In this document: positions 57,158-64,000 of the stretch, piece by piece
Numbering within the stretch: position 1 is the stretch's first letter
Layout of the letters: every line of letters begins with the position of its first letter
NCBI GenBank assembly: GCA_958296175.1
Contig: OY282448.1
Span: 2,542,127 to 2,606,126, forward strand
Source of the DNA: an uncultured Chloroflexota bacterium
Lineage (GTDB): Bacteria; Chloroflexota; UBA11872
Direction of reading: 5' to 3'
Length of the DNA stretch: 64,000 nt
Notes under the pieces: model-generated
What the model was told of the DNA's origin: nothing
The model's database searches: none
What the model saw: the letters and a program-made list of their open reading frames with translations, nothing else
Program-made: the position numbers and the translations under genes

Positions 57158-57586
57158 ATGGACGACTCCGACGGTGGAAAGAATGATCTGAAGAAATACG
57201 CGGACCGACTGGAGCAATCTGACAGACGTCAAGCAGAGCTCCAGGATCGCTGGGTTGTCACAACATCCGGCGTTGCACTGGGTATCACTTTATCCTTCAT
57301 CCGGGAACTTGATAGACCAATCGAGCCTGCTTGGATGCTTTGGGCCAGTTGGCTATGCCTCGCGATTAGCGTATCGTCTGCATTGTTTTCAATAGCTTTT
57401 GGACGTATTTCTTTGCGAAGCATGCTCAAACAAGTACGCGAGAATCCAACCCAAACACCCCCACCAGAAACTGCAACGGTTTGGTCTCACGTAACTAACG
57501 TCCTGAATTGGACCGCTCTATTTTCTCTTGCGCTTGGGCTAGTCTTCATAGTAGTATTCGGTGCTACGAGTCTGGGAGGTTCTTGA
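57158..57586 (+). CDS. Three-TM membrane protein of unknown function
   Basis: A 142-residue protein: a charged coiled-coil-like N-terminus (NDLKKYADRLEQSDRRQAEL), then a hydrophobic segment (VTTSGVALGITLSFI), a second (WMLWASWLCLAISVSSALFS) and a third (LNWTALFSLALGLVFIVVFG). Three ATGs cluster at 57151-57160; 57158 is best spaced from CGAGGA, and 57155 would add one Met. G+C and codon use are clearly lower than in neighbours, suggesting recent acquisition. Its stop overlaps the next gene's start (TGATG). No family recognised. Confidence 0.72.
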   Translation: MDDSDGGKNDLKKYADRLEQSDRRQAELQDRWVVTTSGVALGITLSFIRELDRPIEPAWMLWASWLCLAISVSSALFSIAFGRISLRSMLKQVRENPTQTPPPETATVWSHVTNVLNWTALFSLALGLVFIVVFGATSLGGS

Positions 57587-57858
57587 TGAGCGACAAATCC
57601 ACAACGCCGGGGAAGCTTGGCAAAGAGCGCGATCCAACGAGGATTCAGAAACATGGGTTGACGCCAACGACGCCTCCGCAGGTGCCAAAAAAGGGGATGA
57701 CTGTTACCGAGGGCTACACGCCTCCTCCGCCACCAGCAGCTCCAGCATCCGGGCCAGCATCCAAGCCTCCTCGCGCCAGCCCGAGCGAAAGTGGAAAGAG
57801 CAATGCCGGCGAGGGATCGAGCGAGCGTGGTGGCGGGAACTCCGGCGACTCCGACTGA
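57586..57858 (+). CDS. Disordered Pro/Ser-rich small protein
   Basis: A 90-residue, low-complexity protein: basic start (MSDKSTTPGKLGKERDPTRI), then Pro-rich TPPQVPKKGMTVTEGY and PPPPPAAPASGPASKPP blocks and a Gly/Ser tail. No domain or TM is seen. ATG 57586 follows a GGGAGG and overlaps the stop of the three-TM gene, so the pair is co-translated. It may be a soluble partner of that membrane protein; nothing more can be said. Confidence 0.6.
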   Translation: MSDKSTTPGKLGKERDPTRIQKHGLTPTTPPQVPKKGMTVTEGYTPPPPPAAPASGPASKPPRASPSESGKSNAGEGSSERGGGNSGDSD

Positions 57859-58163
57859 TCAGTACCGTTACGGGCGTCGAACGAACGCTGAAGCCCTGCA
57901 CGGCGCTGTAGCGCCCACCCATCGGGCCACGGATGTCCGCGTCTCAATTATCCGCCCGGCAGTCTGGACTCCGGCCTACGCCGGGATCACAGGGTGTTGC
58001 TCAGCCGCCCTTCGCCGTCCCCACCATCATTCTGGCCCTTCCCCACCTCGTCATTCCCGCCAGCGGAGGATTTGCAGCCGGCGCAGACCGGAATCCGGCC
58101 TTCCATGCCCCGGAGCACCCAGTCCGCGAATCGCCCTGCCTATGTTCCGGCGCAGGCCGCGGC
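57859..58163. other. Intergenic region with dispersed-repeat-like sequence, no gene seen
   Basis: This 305-bp gap between convergent genes contains TCCGGCCTACGCCGGGA (6-bp stem) and stretches such as CGTCATTCCCGCCAGCGGAGGAT and CCGGAATCCGGCC, which look like common dispersed palindromic elements. It may serve as a bidirectional terminator. Confidence 0.5.
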
Positions 58164-59222
58164 TTAGGGCGTGAAGTCGTCGGTTGGGGTCAGGCGGTTG
58201 GCGAATTCGGCGAGGAGGGCGGCGGCGTTGTTGGCGTCGGCGAGGGCGACGACTTCTGCGGGGGTGTGCATGTAGCGGAGGGGGACGCTGACGAGGCCGG
58301 TGGGCACGCCGGCGCGGGAGAGCTGAATTGCGTTGGCGTCGGTGCCGGTGCCGCGCGCGGCGGCTTCGAGCTGCCAGGGCATGTCCAGCGCCTCGGCGGC
58401 TTCGATCAGTTTGTCCACCACCACGGGATTGAAGTTGGGGCCGCGCGAGATGGTGGGGCCGCCGCCCAGGGTGACGTCGCCGGCGGTCTTCTTGTCCACG
58501 TTGGGGTGGTCGGTGGCGTGGGTGACGTCGACGGCGACGGCGACCTGCGGGGCGAGGCCGTAGGCGCTGGTTTCGGCGCCGCGCAGGCCGATTTCTTCCT
58601 GCACCGTGGCCACGGCATGCACGGAAGCCTGGAGTCTGGCGGAGTCGACACGCCGCAGCGCCTCGCCCACGACCCAGGTTCCGACTTTGTTGTCCAGCGC
58701 GCGGCCGGCCACCACGCCGTTGCGCAGGTCTTGCAGGGCTACGTCGTAGGTGACGGGGTCGCCGACGCGCACCAGCTTTTCGGCTTCTTCCTTGTCGCGC
58801 ACGGCCGCGTCGATCCAGATGTTGTCGATCTTGGCGGGCTTGCCGCGCTCGCTGGCGGGGGTGAGGTGGATGGCGCGGCGGCCGGTGACGCCGGGCACCG
58901 GCCCGTTGGCGCTGTGGATGACGACGCGGCGGCCGGGCACCAGGCCGGCGTCGTGGCCGCCGATGGTGTTGAAGTAGATGTAGCCCCGGTCGTCGATGTA
59001 GTTGACCTGGAAGCCCAGCTCGTCGCAGTGGCCGGCGAACATCAGCCGCGGCGCGCCGTCGGAGTTGCGCACGGCGATGACGTTGCCGTGCGTGTCGGAA
59101 CGCACGGCGTCGGCAAAGCCTGCCGTGTAGTCGGCGTAGACCTTGCGCACTGGTTGCTCGTAGCCAGAGGGGCTGGGCGCTGACGTGAGCGCCTCCAGAA
59201 ATGCGCGTTGCGCCTGGTCCAT
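58164..59222 (-). CDS. M42 family metallopeptidase
   Basis: A 352-residue dinuclear zinc aminopeptidase (FrvX/TET-like). Key parts are SAPSPSGYEQPVRKVYADY at the start, MFAGHCDELGFQVNYIDDRG with the first metal ligand, GRALDNKVGTWVVGEALRR with the bridging Asp, TVQEEIGLRGAETSAYGL with the catalytic Glu pair, and AVDVTHATDHPNV with a further metal ligand. RGTGTDANAIQLSRAG and a HTPAEVV end segment complete the family pattern. It is cytoplasmic and removes N-terminal residues from short peptides. ATG 59222 fits the family start. Confidence 0.92.
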   Translation of the reverse strand: MDQAQRAFLEALTSAPSPSGYEQPVRKVYADYTAGFADAVRSDTHGNVIAVRNSDGAPRLMFAGHCDELGFQVNYIDDRGYIYFNTIGGHDAGLVPGRRVVIHSANGPVPGVTGRRAIHLTPASERGKPAKIDNIWIDAAVRDKEEAEKLVRVGDPVTYDVALQDLRNGVVAGRALDNKVGTWVVGEALRRVDSARLQASVHAVATVQEEIGLRGAETSAYGLAPQVAVAVDVTHATDHPNVDKKTAGDVTLGGGPTISRGPNFNPVVVDKLIEAAEALDMPWQLEAAARGTGTDANAIQLSRAGVPTGLVSVPLRYMHTPAEVVALADANNAAALLAEFANRLTPTDDFTP

Positions 59223-59266
59223 GGCGGGATATCCGTTTCGACGAGCGGCGCGGGCGGCGCCGGGCG

Positions 59267-61333
59267 CTAGCCGCCGGCCTCGCGGCGCCGGGCGGCCAGG
59301 GTCACGATCTGATCCTGGACGTTGGGGGGAACTTCCTCGTAGCGCACGAAAGCGCGTGTGAAGCGTCCGCGCCCCTGGGTGATGGAGCGCAGGTCGGTGG
59401 CGTAGCGCTGGACTTCGGCTTCGGGCGCTTCCACTTCGACCACGGTGAAGCCTTCGGCGGTCTCGGTGGCGCCCATGCCCAGCACCTGGCCGCGCTTGGC
59501 GCTGATGTCGCCGATCACGTCGCCGGTGTTGGTGTCGGGGATCACGATGTCCAGTTTGAGGATGGGTTCCAGGATCACGGGGTTGGCCTGGAGGATGCCC
59601 TGGTCGTAGGCCAGGCGCGCGGCGATGCGGAAGGACTCGTCGGACGAGTCCACCGAGTGGTACTGCCCGTCAAAGAGCGCGGCTTTGAAGTCGACCATGG
59701 GATAGCCGGCCAGCGTGCCGCGCGCAAGGGTTTCGACCAGGCCCTTTTCCACGGCGGGAATGTACTGGCGCGGCACGCGGCCGCCCACCACGCGGTCTTC
59801 GAACACGAACCCTGACCCGCGCGGCAGCGGGGAGAACTCGATTCGCACGTCGCCGAACTGCCCATGGCCGCCGGACTGCCGTTTGTGGCGGCCGTGGGCG
59901 TTCACGGTCGTGCGGATGGTTTCGCGGTAGGCCACGCGGGGCACGTCGGCCGTGAGGCCCACGCCGAACTTGCGGCGCGCGCGTTCCAGGCTGATCTGCA
60001 CGTGCGACTCGCCCAGGCCGGCCAGGATGGTTTCGGACGTCTCTTCGTTGCGGTAGGTCTGCAGCGAGGGGTCTTCGTCCACCAGCCGCGCCAACGCCGA
60101 GCCCATCTTGTCCAGGTCGGCCGTGGTTTCGGGCGAGATGGAGGCTTCGAACAGCGGCGCGGGCAGCTGGAAGGCCGGCAGCTGGATGGTCTGGCCGCTG
60201 ACGGCGAGGGTGTCGCCGGTGGACACGCCGTCGAGCTTGGTGACGAAGGCGATGTCGCCCGCGGCTACGTGCGCGGCGGGTTCGCCCGTCTTGCCGACGG
60301 CGAACTGAATGTTGGCCAGACGCTCGGTCTTGCCGGTGCGCTGGTTGACGAGCTGGGCGTCGCCGTCGATCTGGCCGGCGACCATGCGGAACACGGAGAT
60401 CTTGCCGACGAAGGGGTCGGCCAGGGTCTTGACGACCTGCGCAACCGCCGGGCCGTCGATCGCGGGCGTCTGTCCGTCCACCGCAGCCGTCACGGCTTCG
60501 TCCGGCGAGGGGACGAGGGCGGTCAGCGCGTCCAAGGCTTCGCGCACGCCGCGCAGGTCGGTTGCGGCCGTGAAGAGCACGGGATAGATGCTGCCGTCGG
60601 CCACGCCGGCGCGCAGCGCGCGCTCCAGGTCGGCGCGCGCCAGGTCTTCGCCTTCCAGGTATTGCTCCAGCAAGTCGTCGTCGGTGGCGGCCACGGCGTC
60701 GATGAGCTGCTCGCGCGCGGCTTCCACGTCGTCGGCCAGGTCGTCGGGGACTTCGCCCTGGGTCGATGCGCCGCCGCCGAACATGCGGGCGGCGCCGTCC
60801 AGCAGGTCCACCACGCCGCGGAAGTCCGCGCCGTTGCCTATGGGCAGCTGGATGGGGGCAACGTTGGCGCCGAAGCGCTGGCGCAACCCGTCCACGACCG
60901 TCTCGGCATCGGCGTTGTCGCGGTCCATGCGGCTGACGACCAGGATGCGCGGGCGGTTCAGGTCGGCGGCGGCGCCCCAGACGATCTCGGTGCCGACCTC
61001 GATGCCGGCCGTGGCGTCCACCAGCACGGCGGCGGCGTCTGCGGCGTGCAAGCCCGAGATGACCTCGCCCACGAAGTCGGGATAGCCCGGCGTGTCGATC
61101 ACGTTGACCTTCACGCCCGACCATTCGCAGGCCAGGACGGCCAGGTTGATGGACATCCCGCGCGCGTGCTCGTCGGGGTCGTAGTCGCTGATCGTGTTGT
61201 GCTCTTCGACGCGGCCCAGTCGGGAGGACTTGCCGGTGACGAAGTACAGCGCTTCGGCGAGCGAGGTTTTGCCCGCGCCGCTGTGAGCGGCGAGCGCGAC
61301 GTTGCGGATGTGCGTGGTGTCGTATCGGTCCAT
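59267..61333 (-). CDS. Elongation factor G-like translational GTPase
   Basis: A 688-residue translational GTPase with EF-G domain order. The G1 loop reads ALAAHSGAGKTSLAEAL where canonical EF-G has AHIDAGKTT. Switch I is EHARGMSINLAV, G3 is VIDTPGYPDFVGEV, and the NKxD element is altered to RMDRDN. Domain IV (GHGQFGDVRIEFSPLPRGSG) and domain V (EPILKLDIVIPDTNTGDV) are complete. These features fit the EF-G-2/EF-G-like paralogues rather than the main EF-G, so a specialised role is likely. ATG 61333 starts directly at DRYDTTHIRNV. Confidence 0.88.
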   Translation of the reverse strand: MDRYDTTHIRNVALAAHSGAGKTSLAEALYFVTGKSSRLGRVEEHNTISDYDPDEHARGMSINLAVLACEWSGVKVNVIDTPGYPDFVGEVISGLHAADAAAVLVDATAGIEVGTEIVWGAAADLNRPRILVVSRMDRDNADAETVVDGLRQRFGANVAPIQLPIGNGADFRGVVDLLDGAARMFGGGASTQGEVPDDLADDVEAAREQLIDAVAATDDDLLEQYLEGEDLARADLERALRAGVADGSIYPVLFTAATDLRGVREALDALTALVPSPDEAVTAAVDGQTPAIDGPAVAQVVKTLADPFVGKISVFRMVAGQIDGDAQLVNQRTGKTERLANIQFAVGKTGEPAAHVAAGDIAFVTKLDGVSTGDTLAVSGQTIQLPAFQLPAPLFEASISPETTADLDKMGSALARLVDEDPSLQTYRNEETSETILAGLGESHVQISLERARRKFGVGLTADVPRVAYRETIRTTVNAHGRHKRQSGGHGQFGDVRIEFSPLPRGSGFVFEDRVVGGRVPRQYIPAVEKGLVETLARGTLAGYPMVDFKAALFDGQYHSVDSSDESFRIAARLAYDQGILQANPVILEPILKLDIVIPDTNTGDVIGDISAKRGQVLGMGATETAEGFTVVEVEAPEAEVQRYATDLRSITQGRGRFTRAFVRYEEVPPNVQDQIVTLAARRREAGG

Positions 61334-61635
61334 CGCGAGGCCTGTCTCCGGCGGCCCGACGGCCATGGCGGCGCATATTGCCGCCGCCGGCGGTCATTAT
61401 AGGCGTTGACGCGGCGGAGGGCGCGGCCGGGGCGCGGGGGCTTCGCGGCCCACGCCCGCGAGGGCGGGCGCCGGGCGTGGGAGGGGAGCCTGCCTGTGGC
61501 ATGGGCGTCATCGATACCATCCCCGGAGCGGCGCAGGCGCGGGGACGGGGGAACCAACCGGGCGGCGGCGCTGGTCTAGGGACGCTTACAATTCCGGGCG
61601 TGTGTGCCTGTGCGGTTTGCGAGGCTGGGGGATCG
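61334..61635. other. Divergent intergenic region (EF-G-like / proB), no gene seen
   Basis: This 302-bp gap must hold the promoters of two divergent genes. It is very GC-rich; TACAATTCCGG at 61587-61597 could be a -10 patch for proB, but no matching -35 is clear. No reading frame looks coding. Confidence 0.45.
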
Positions 61636-62769
61636 ATGGCGTCCGGTTCTCGGCGCATCGTGGTGAAGTGCGGCACCGGGCTGCTGGCGGACGCGGCCGG
61701 GGTCAATGACGGCTTCATTGCCAACATCGCGCGGCAGGTCGGGCGCATCCGGGCGCAGGGGGTGGACGTGGCGCTGGTGACGTCGGGCGCGGTGGCGGCG
61801 GGGCGCTCGATCGTGCCCCTGCGCGGCCAGGAGCTGGTCACGCGGCAGGTGCTGGCGGCCATTGGCCAAGCGCCGCTGATAGCGCGCTACGCGGAACACT
61901 TCGCCCGCCAGGGCATGACGGTGGCGCAGGCGCTGGTGTCGCGCGCGGACCTGGACTCCCGCTCGGGCTATCTGAACGCGCGCAACGCCCTCATCGGGCT
62001 GCTGGACAACGGCGTGGTGCCCATCACCAACGAGAACGACGTGGTGGCAACCGAGGAACTGCGCTTCGGCGACAACGACACGCTGTCGGTGCTGATTGCC
62101 AAGCTGGTGGGGGCGGACCGGCTGTGCATCCTGTCCACCATCGGCGGGCTGTTCACCTCCGACCCGCGGCGCAACGCGGATGCTCGACTGATTGCCGAGG
62201 CCGGCGGCTTGCCGCGCGCCGATCTGGCGCGCATGGCCGGCGGCGCGTCGGACGGCGGTTCGGGGGGCATGCGCTCCAAGGTGCAGGCGGCCGCGGACGC
62301 CGCTGCCGACGGCATCGACGTGGTGATTGCGGACGGCACGGCGCCAGACGTGTTGGTGCGCATCGAGACCGGCGAGCGGCTGGGGACGCACTTCGCCGGG
62401 CGCGGGCCGCTGCGCTCCAGCCGGGCGCGCTGGCTCAGCTCCGGGCTGACTCAACGCGGCGCGGTGATGGTGGACCAGGGCGCGCGCCGCGCCGTGGAGC
62501 GGCAGGGCCGCAGCCTGCTGCCGGCCGGGATCGTGCGCGTGGAGGGCGCGTTCGAACGCGGCGACCTGGTGGGGGTGCTCGACCCGGGGCGCGAGGTGTT
62601 TGCCCGCGGCCTCGTAAACTATGACGCGCCCGACCTGGCGCGCATCTGCGGGCTGGGGTCGGGCGCGATCAAGACCGCGCTTGGATACTCGAACGGCGAC
62701 GAGGCCATCCACCGCAACAACCTGGTGGTGATGGGCCGCGGCGCCAGCCACGGTGAGGACGACCTGTGA
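61636..62769 (+). CDS. proB: Glutamate 5-kinase
   Basis: A 377-residue enzyme performing the first step of proline synthesis, ATP-dependent phosphorylation of glutamate. RIVVKCGTGLLAD begins the amino-acid kinase fold, VALVTSGAVAAGRSI and GLLDNGVVPITNENDVVAT carry substrate-binding segments, and GASDGGSGGMRSKVQAAADA is the ATP-site signature. The C-terminal 100 residues (GAVMVDQGARRAVERQGRSL and later) form a PUA domain. ATG 61636 is the first start before the kinase fold. The stop overlaps the proA GTG (GTGA). Confidence 0.94.
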   Translation: MASGSRRIVVKCGTGLLADAAGVNDGFIANIARQVGRIRAQGVDVALVTSGAVAAGRSIVPLRGQELVTRQVLAAIGQAPLIARYAEHFARQGMTVAQALVSRADLDSRSGYLNARNALIGLLDNGVVPITNENDVVATEELRFGDNDTLSVLIAKLVGADRLCILSTIGGLFTSDPRRNADARLIAEAGGLPRADLARMAGGASDGGSGGMRSKVQAAADAAADGIDVVIADGTAPDVLVRIETGERLGTHFAGRGPLRSSRARWLSSGLTQRGAVMVDQGARRAVERQGRSLLPAGIVRVEGAFERGDLVGVLDPGREVFARGLVNYDAPDLARICGLGSGAIKTALGYSNGDEAIHRNNLVVMGRGASHGEDDL

Positions 62770-64000
62770 CGACGGCCACTGACGCATCCCCGTCTGTCGA
62801 TCTGGCAGCGATCGGCGCCGCGGCGCGCGAAGCCGCCCACGGCCTGGCCGCCGCGTCGACCGACGTCAAGAACGGCGCGCTTGCGGCGATGGCCGACGGG
62901 CTGCGCTCGCATGCCGACGAGATTCTGTCCGCCAACGCGCTGGACGTGCAGGCGGCGGAACGCACGGGCACGAGCGCCTCGCTGCTCGACCGGCTGACGC
63001 TGACGCCCGCGCGCCTGGCCGACATCGCGGGGGCGGTGGAGACCGTGATCGACCTGCCCGACCCGGTGGGCGCGATGGACGACGTGCGGCGTTTGCCGAA
63101 CGGCATGGAGGTGGGCCGCCGCCGCGTGCCGCTGGGGGTGCTGGCGGTCATCTTCGAAGCGCGCCCCAACGTGACGGTGGACATTTCGGCGCTCTGTCTG
63201 AAGGCGGGCAACGCCGTGATCCTGCGCGGCGGGCGCGAGGCGCTGCGCGGCAACACGGCGATGGCCGCGGTGATCGGCCAGGCGGCTGAGCGGGCGGGCG
63301 CGCCGCGCGATTCGATTCAGCTGATTACCGACCCGGACCGCGCGCTGCTGCGCGACCTGCTGCGCGACCGGGCGCACGTGGACGTGGTGGTGCCGCGCGG
63401 CGGCGCGGGCCTCATCGAGTTCGTGGCCGCCAACGCGACGGTGCCGGTGATCGAGACTGGGTGGGGCGTGTGCCACACGTTTGTGGACGACCCCGCCGAC
63501 CTGGCCATGGCCGAGCGCATTGTGGTGAACGCCAAAACGCGGCGGCCGTCGATTTGCAACGCGCTGGACACGCTGCTGGTCCACCGCGGAGTTGCCGCGG
63601 AGTTCGTGCCGGCCGTGGCGCGCGCGCTGACCGAGCGCGGCGTGGAGATTCACGCCGGCGGCGACGCGGCGCGCGCGCTGGACGGGGTCGTGGATACGGC
63701 GCCGCTGGGACCGGAGGACCTGGACACGGAGTGGCTCTCGCTGCGCATGTCGTTATGTCTGGTCGACGACCTGGACGCGGCGCTGGCGCACATCCGCGCG
63801 CATGGCAACGGGCATTCGGAAGCTATCGTCACCAACTCGCACGTCAATGCACGGCGCTTCACGGACGACGTGGACGCCGCCGCCGTCTACGTCAACGCCT
63901 CCACGCAGTTCACGGACGGGGGGGAGTTCGGTCTGGGCGCCGAGGTGGGCATCAGCACGCAGAAGCTGCACGCGCGCGGCCCTATGGGGCTGCGCGAGAT
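62766..64000 (+). CDS. proA: Glutamate-5-semialdehyde dehydrogenase (partial, runs off the right end)
   Basis: About 411 codons from GTG 62766, lacking only the last several residues of a typical 415-420-residue protein. It reduces glutamyl phosphate to glutamate semialdehyde with NADPH. VPLGVLAVIFEARPNVTVD, LCLKAGNAVILRGGREAL and VETGWGVCHTF-type segments (here VIETGWGVCHTFVDD) mark the ALDH fold. The catalytic Cys lies in NAKTRRPSICNALDTLLVH. The final bases encode HARGPMGLRE, a normal end sequence. It is coupled to proB by a 4-bp overlap. Confidence 0.93.
   Translation, partial: MTTATDASPSVDLAAIGAAAREAAHGLAAASTDVKNGALAAMADGLRSHADEILSANALDVQAAERTGTSASLLDRLTLTPARLADIAGAVETVIDLPDPVGAMDDVRRLPNGMEVGRRRVPLGVLAVIFEARPNVTVDISALCLKAGNAVILRGGREALRGNTAMAAVIGQAAERAGAPRDSIQLITDPDRALLRDLLRDRAHVDVVVPRGGAGLIEFVAANATVPVIETGWGVCHTFVDDPADLAMAERIVVNAKTRRPSICNALDTLLVHRGVAAEFVPAVARALTERGVEIHAGGDAARALDGVVDTAPLGPEDLDTEWLSLRMSLCLVDDLDAALAHIRAHGNGHSEAIVTNSHVNARRFTDDVDAAAVYVNASTQFTDGGEFGLGAEVGISTQKLHARGPMGLRE

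Noticed and set aside
59267..61333. Naming the GTPase as the main EF-G (fusA).
   Set aside because: The G1 and NKxD elements deviate from canonical EF-G, and no ribosomal-protein neighbours are present. It fits the EF-G-like paralogues better.

Overview
The window is GC-rich bacterial DNA (roughly 70% G+C by eye), most probably from an uncultured member of the Chloroflexota. The strongest lineage clue is a pair of Tat-exported, lipid-anchored sugar-binding proteins whose tether after the lipobox is built from repeated VEK-V/I-V blocks, a style common in that phylum. Other support comes from the many Gfo/Idh/MocA dehydrogenases and the frequent GTG starts. Genes are tightly packed, with many GTGA/ATGA overlaps, and no phage structural genes or transposases are visible.

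Layout. 0-15 kb is a carbohydrate region: the first codons of a Tat lipoprotein, four Gfo/Idh/MocA oxidoreductases, a beta-propeller lipoprotein, and an ABC sugar importer with two nearly identical tandem binding proteins, one MalF-type and two MalG-type permeases, and no ATPase. A DegT-type aminotransferase follows. 15-21 kb is accessory DNA. It holds a restriction-methyltransferase gene split by a 24-C tract, a one-piece MntA-HepT toxin-antitoxin fusion, a relic of an HTH antidote protein, tRNA-Arg(TCT), and an insertion of about 1.2 kb that duplicated the 3' end of korB. 20.7-29.6 kb (minus strand) looks like one long operon: a tiny basic protein, M16 peptidase, TPR protein, roadblock-like protein, ndk, sucC (frameshifted), sucD, korA and korB. 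Its TCA-cycle part converts 2-oxoglutarate to succinyl-CoA and succinate.

29.7-35.3 kb (plus) carries a TIM-barrel isomerase, the two halves of ADP-heptose synthesis (RfaE1 and RfaE2), MurJ, and a ThDP enzyme. 35.4-38.6 kb is a patch of unusual small genes: a lipoprotein, two coiled-coil proteins ending in a domain resembling the RNA polymerase alpha C-terminal domain, a CRISPR-like repeat pair whose second copy supplies the ribosome-binding site of an SDR gene, and a 127-bp tandem repeat array. 38.6-46 kb has a GH32-like protein lacking its usual acid/base Glu, an amidohydrolase, two paralogous micro membrane proteins, a ComM/YifB ATPase, another Gfo/Idh protein and a HicAB module with an operator-like palindrome.

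46-64 kb is mostly housekeeping: a formamidase-like enzyme, truB-ribF, a Crp/Fnr regulator, gamma-glutamyltransferase, an SbcD/YhaO-SbcC/YhaN-like pair followed by two small lower-GC genes (membrane and disordered), an M42 peptidase, an EF-G-like GTPase and proB-proA (proA runs off the right edge). All functions are inferred by reading motifs; no database search was run.
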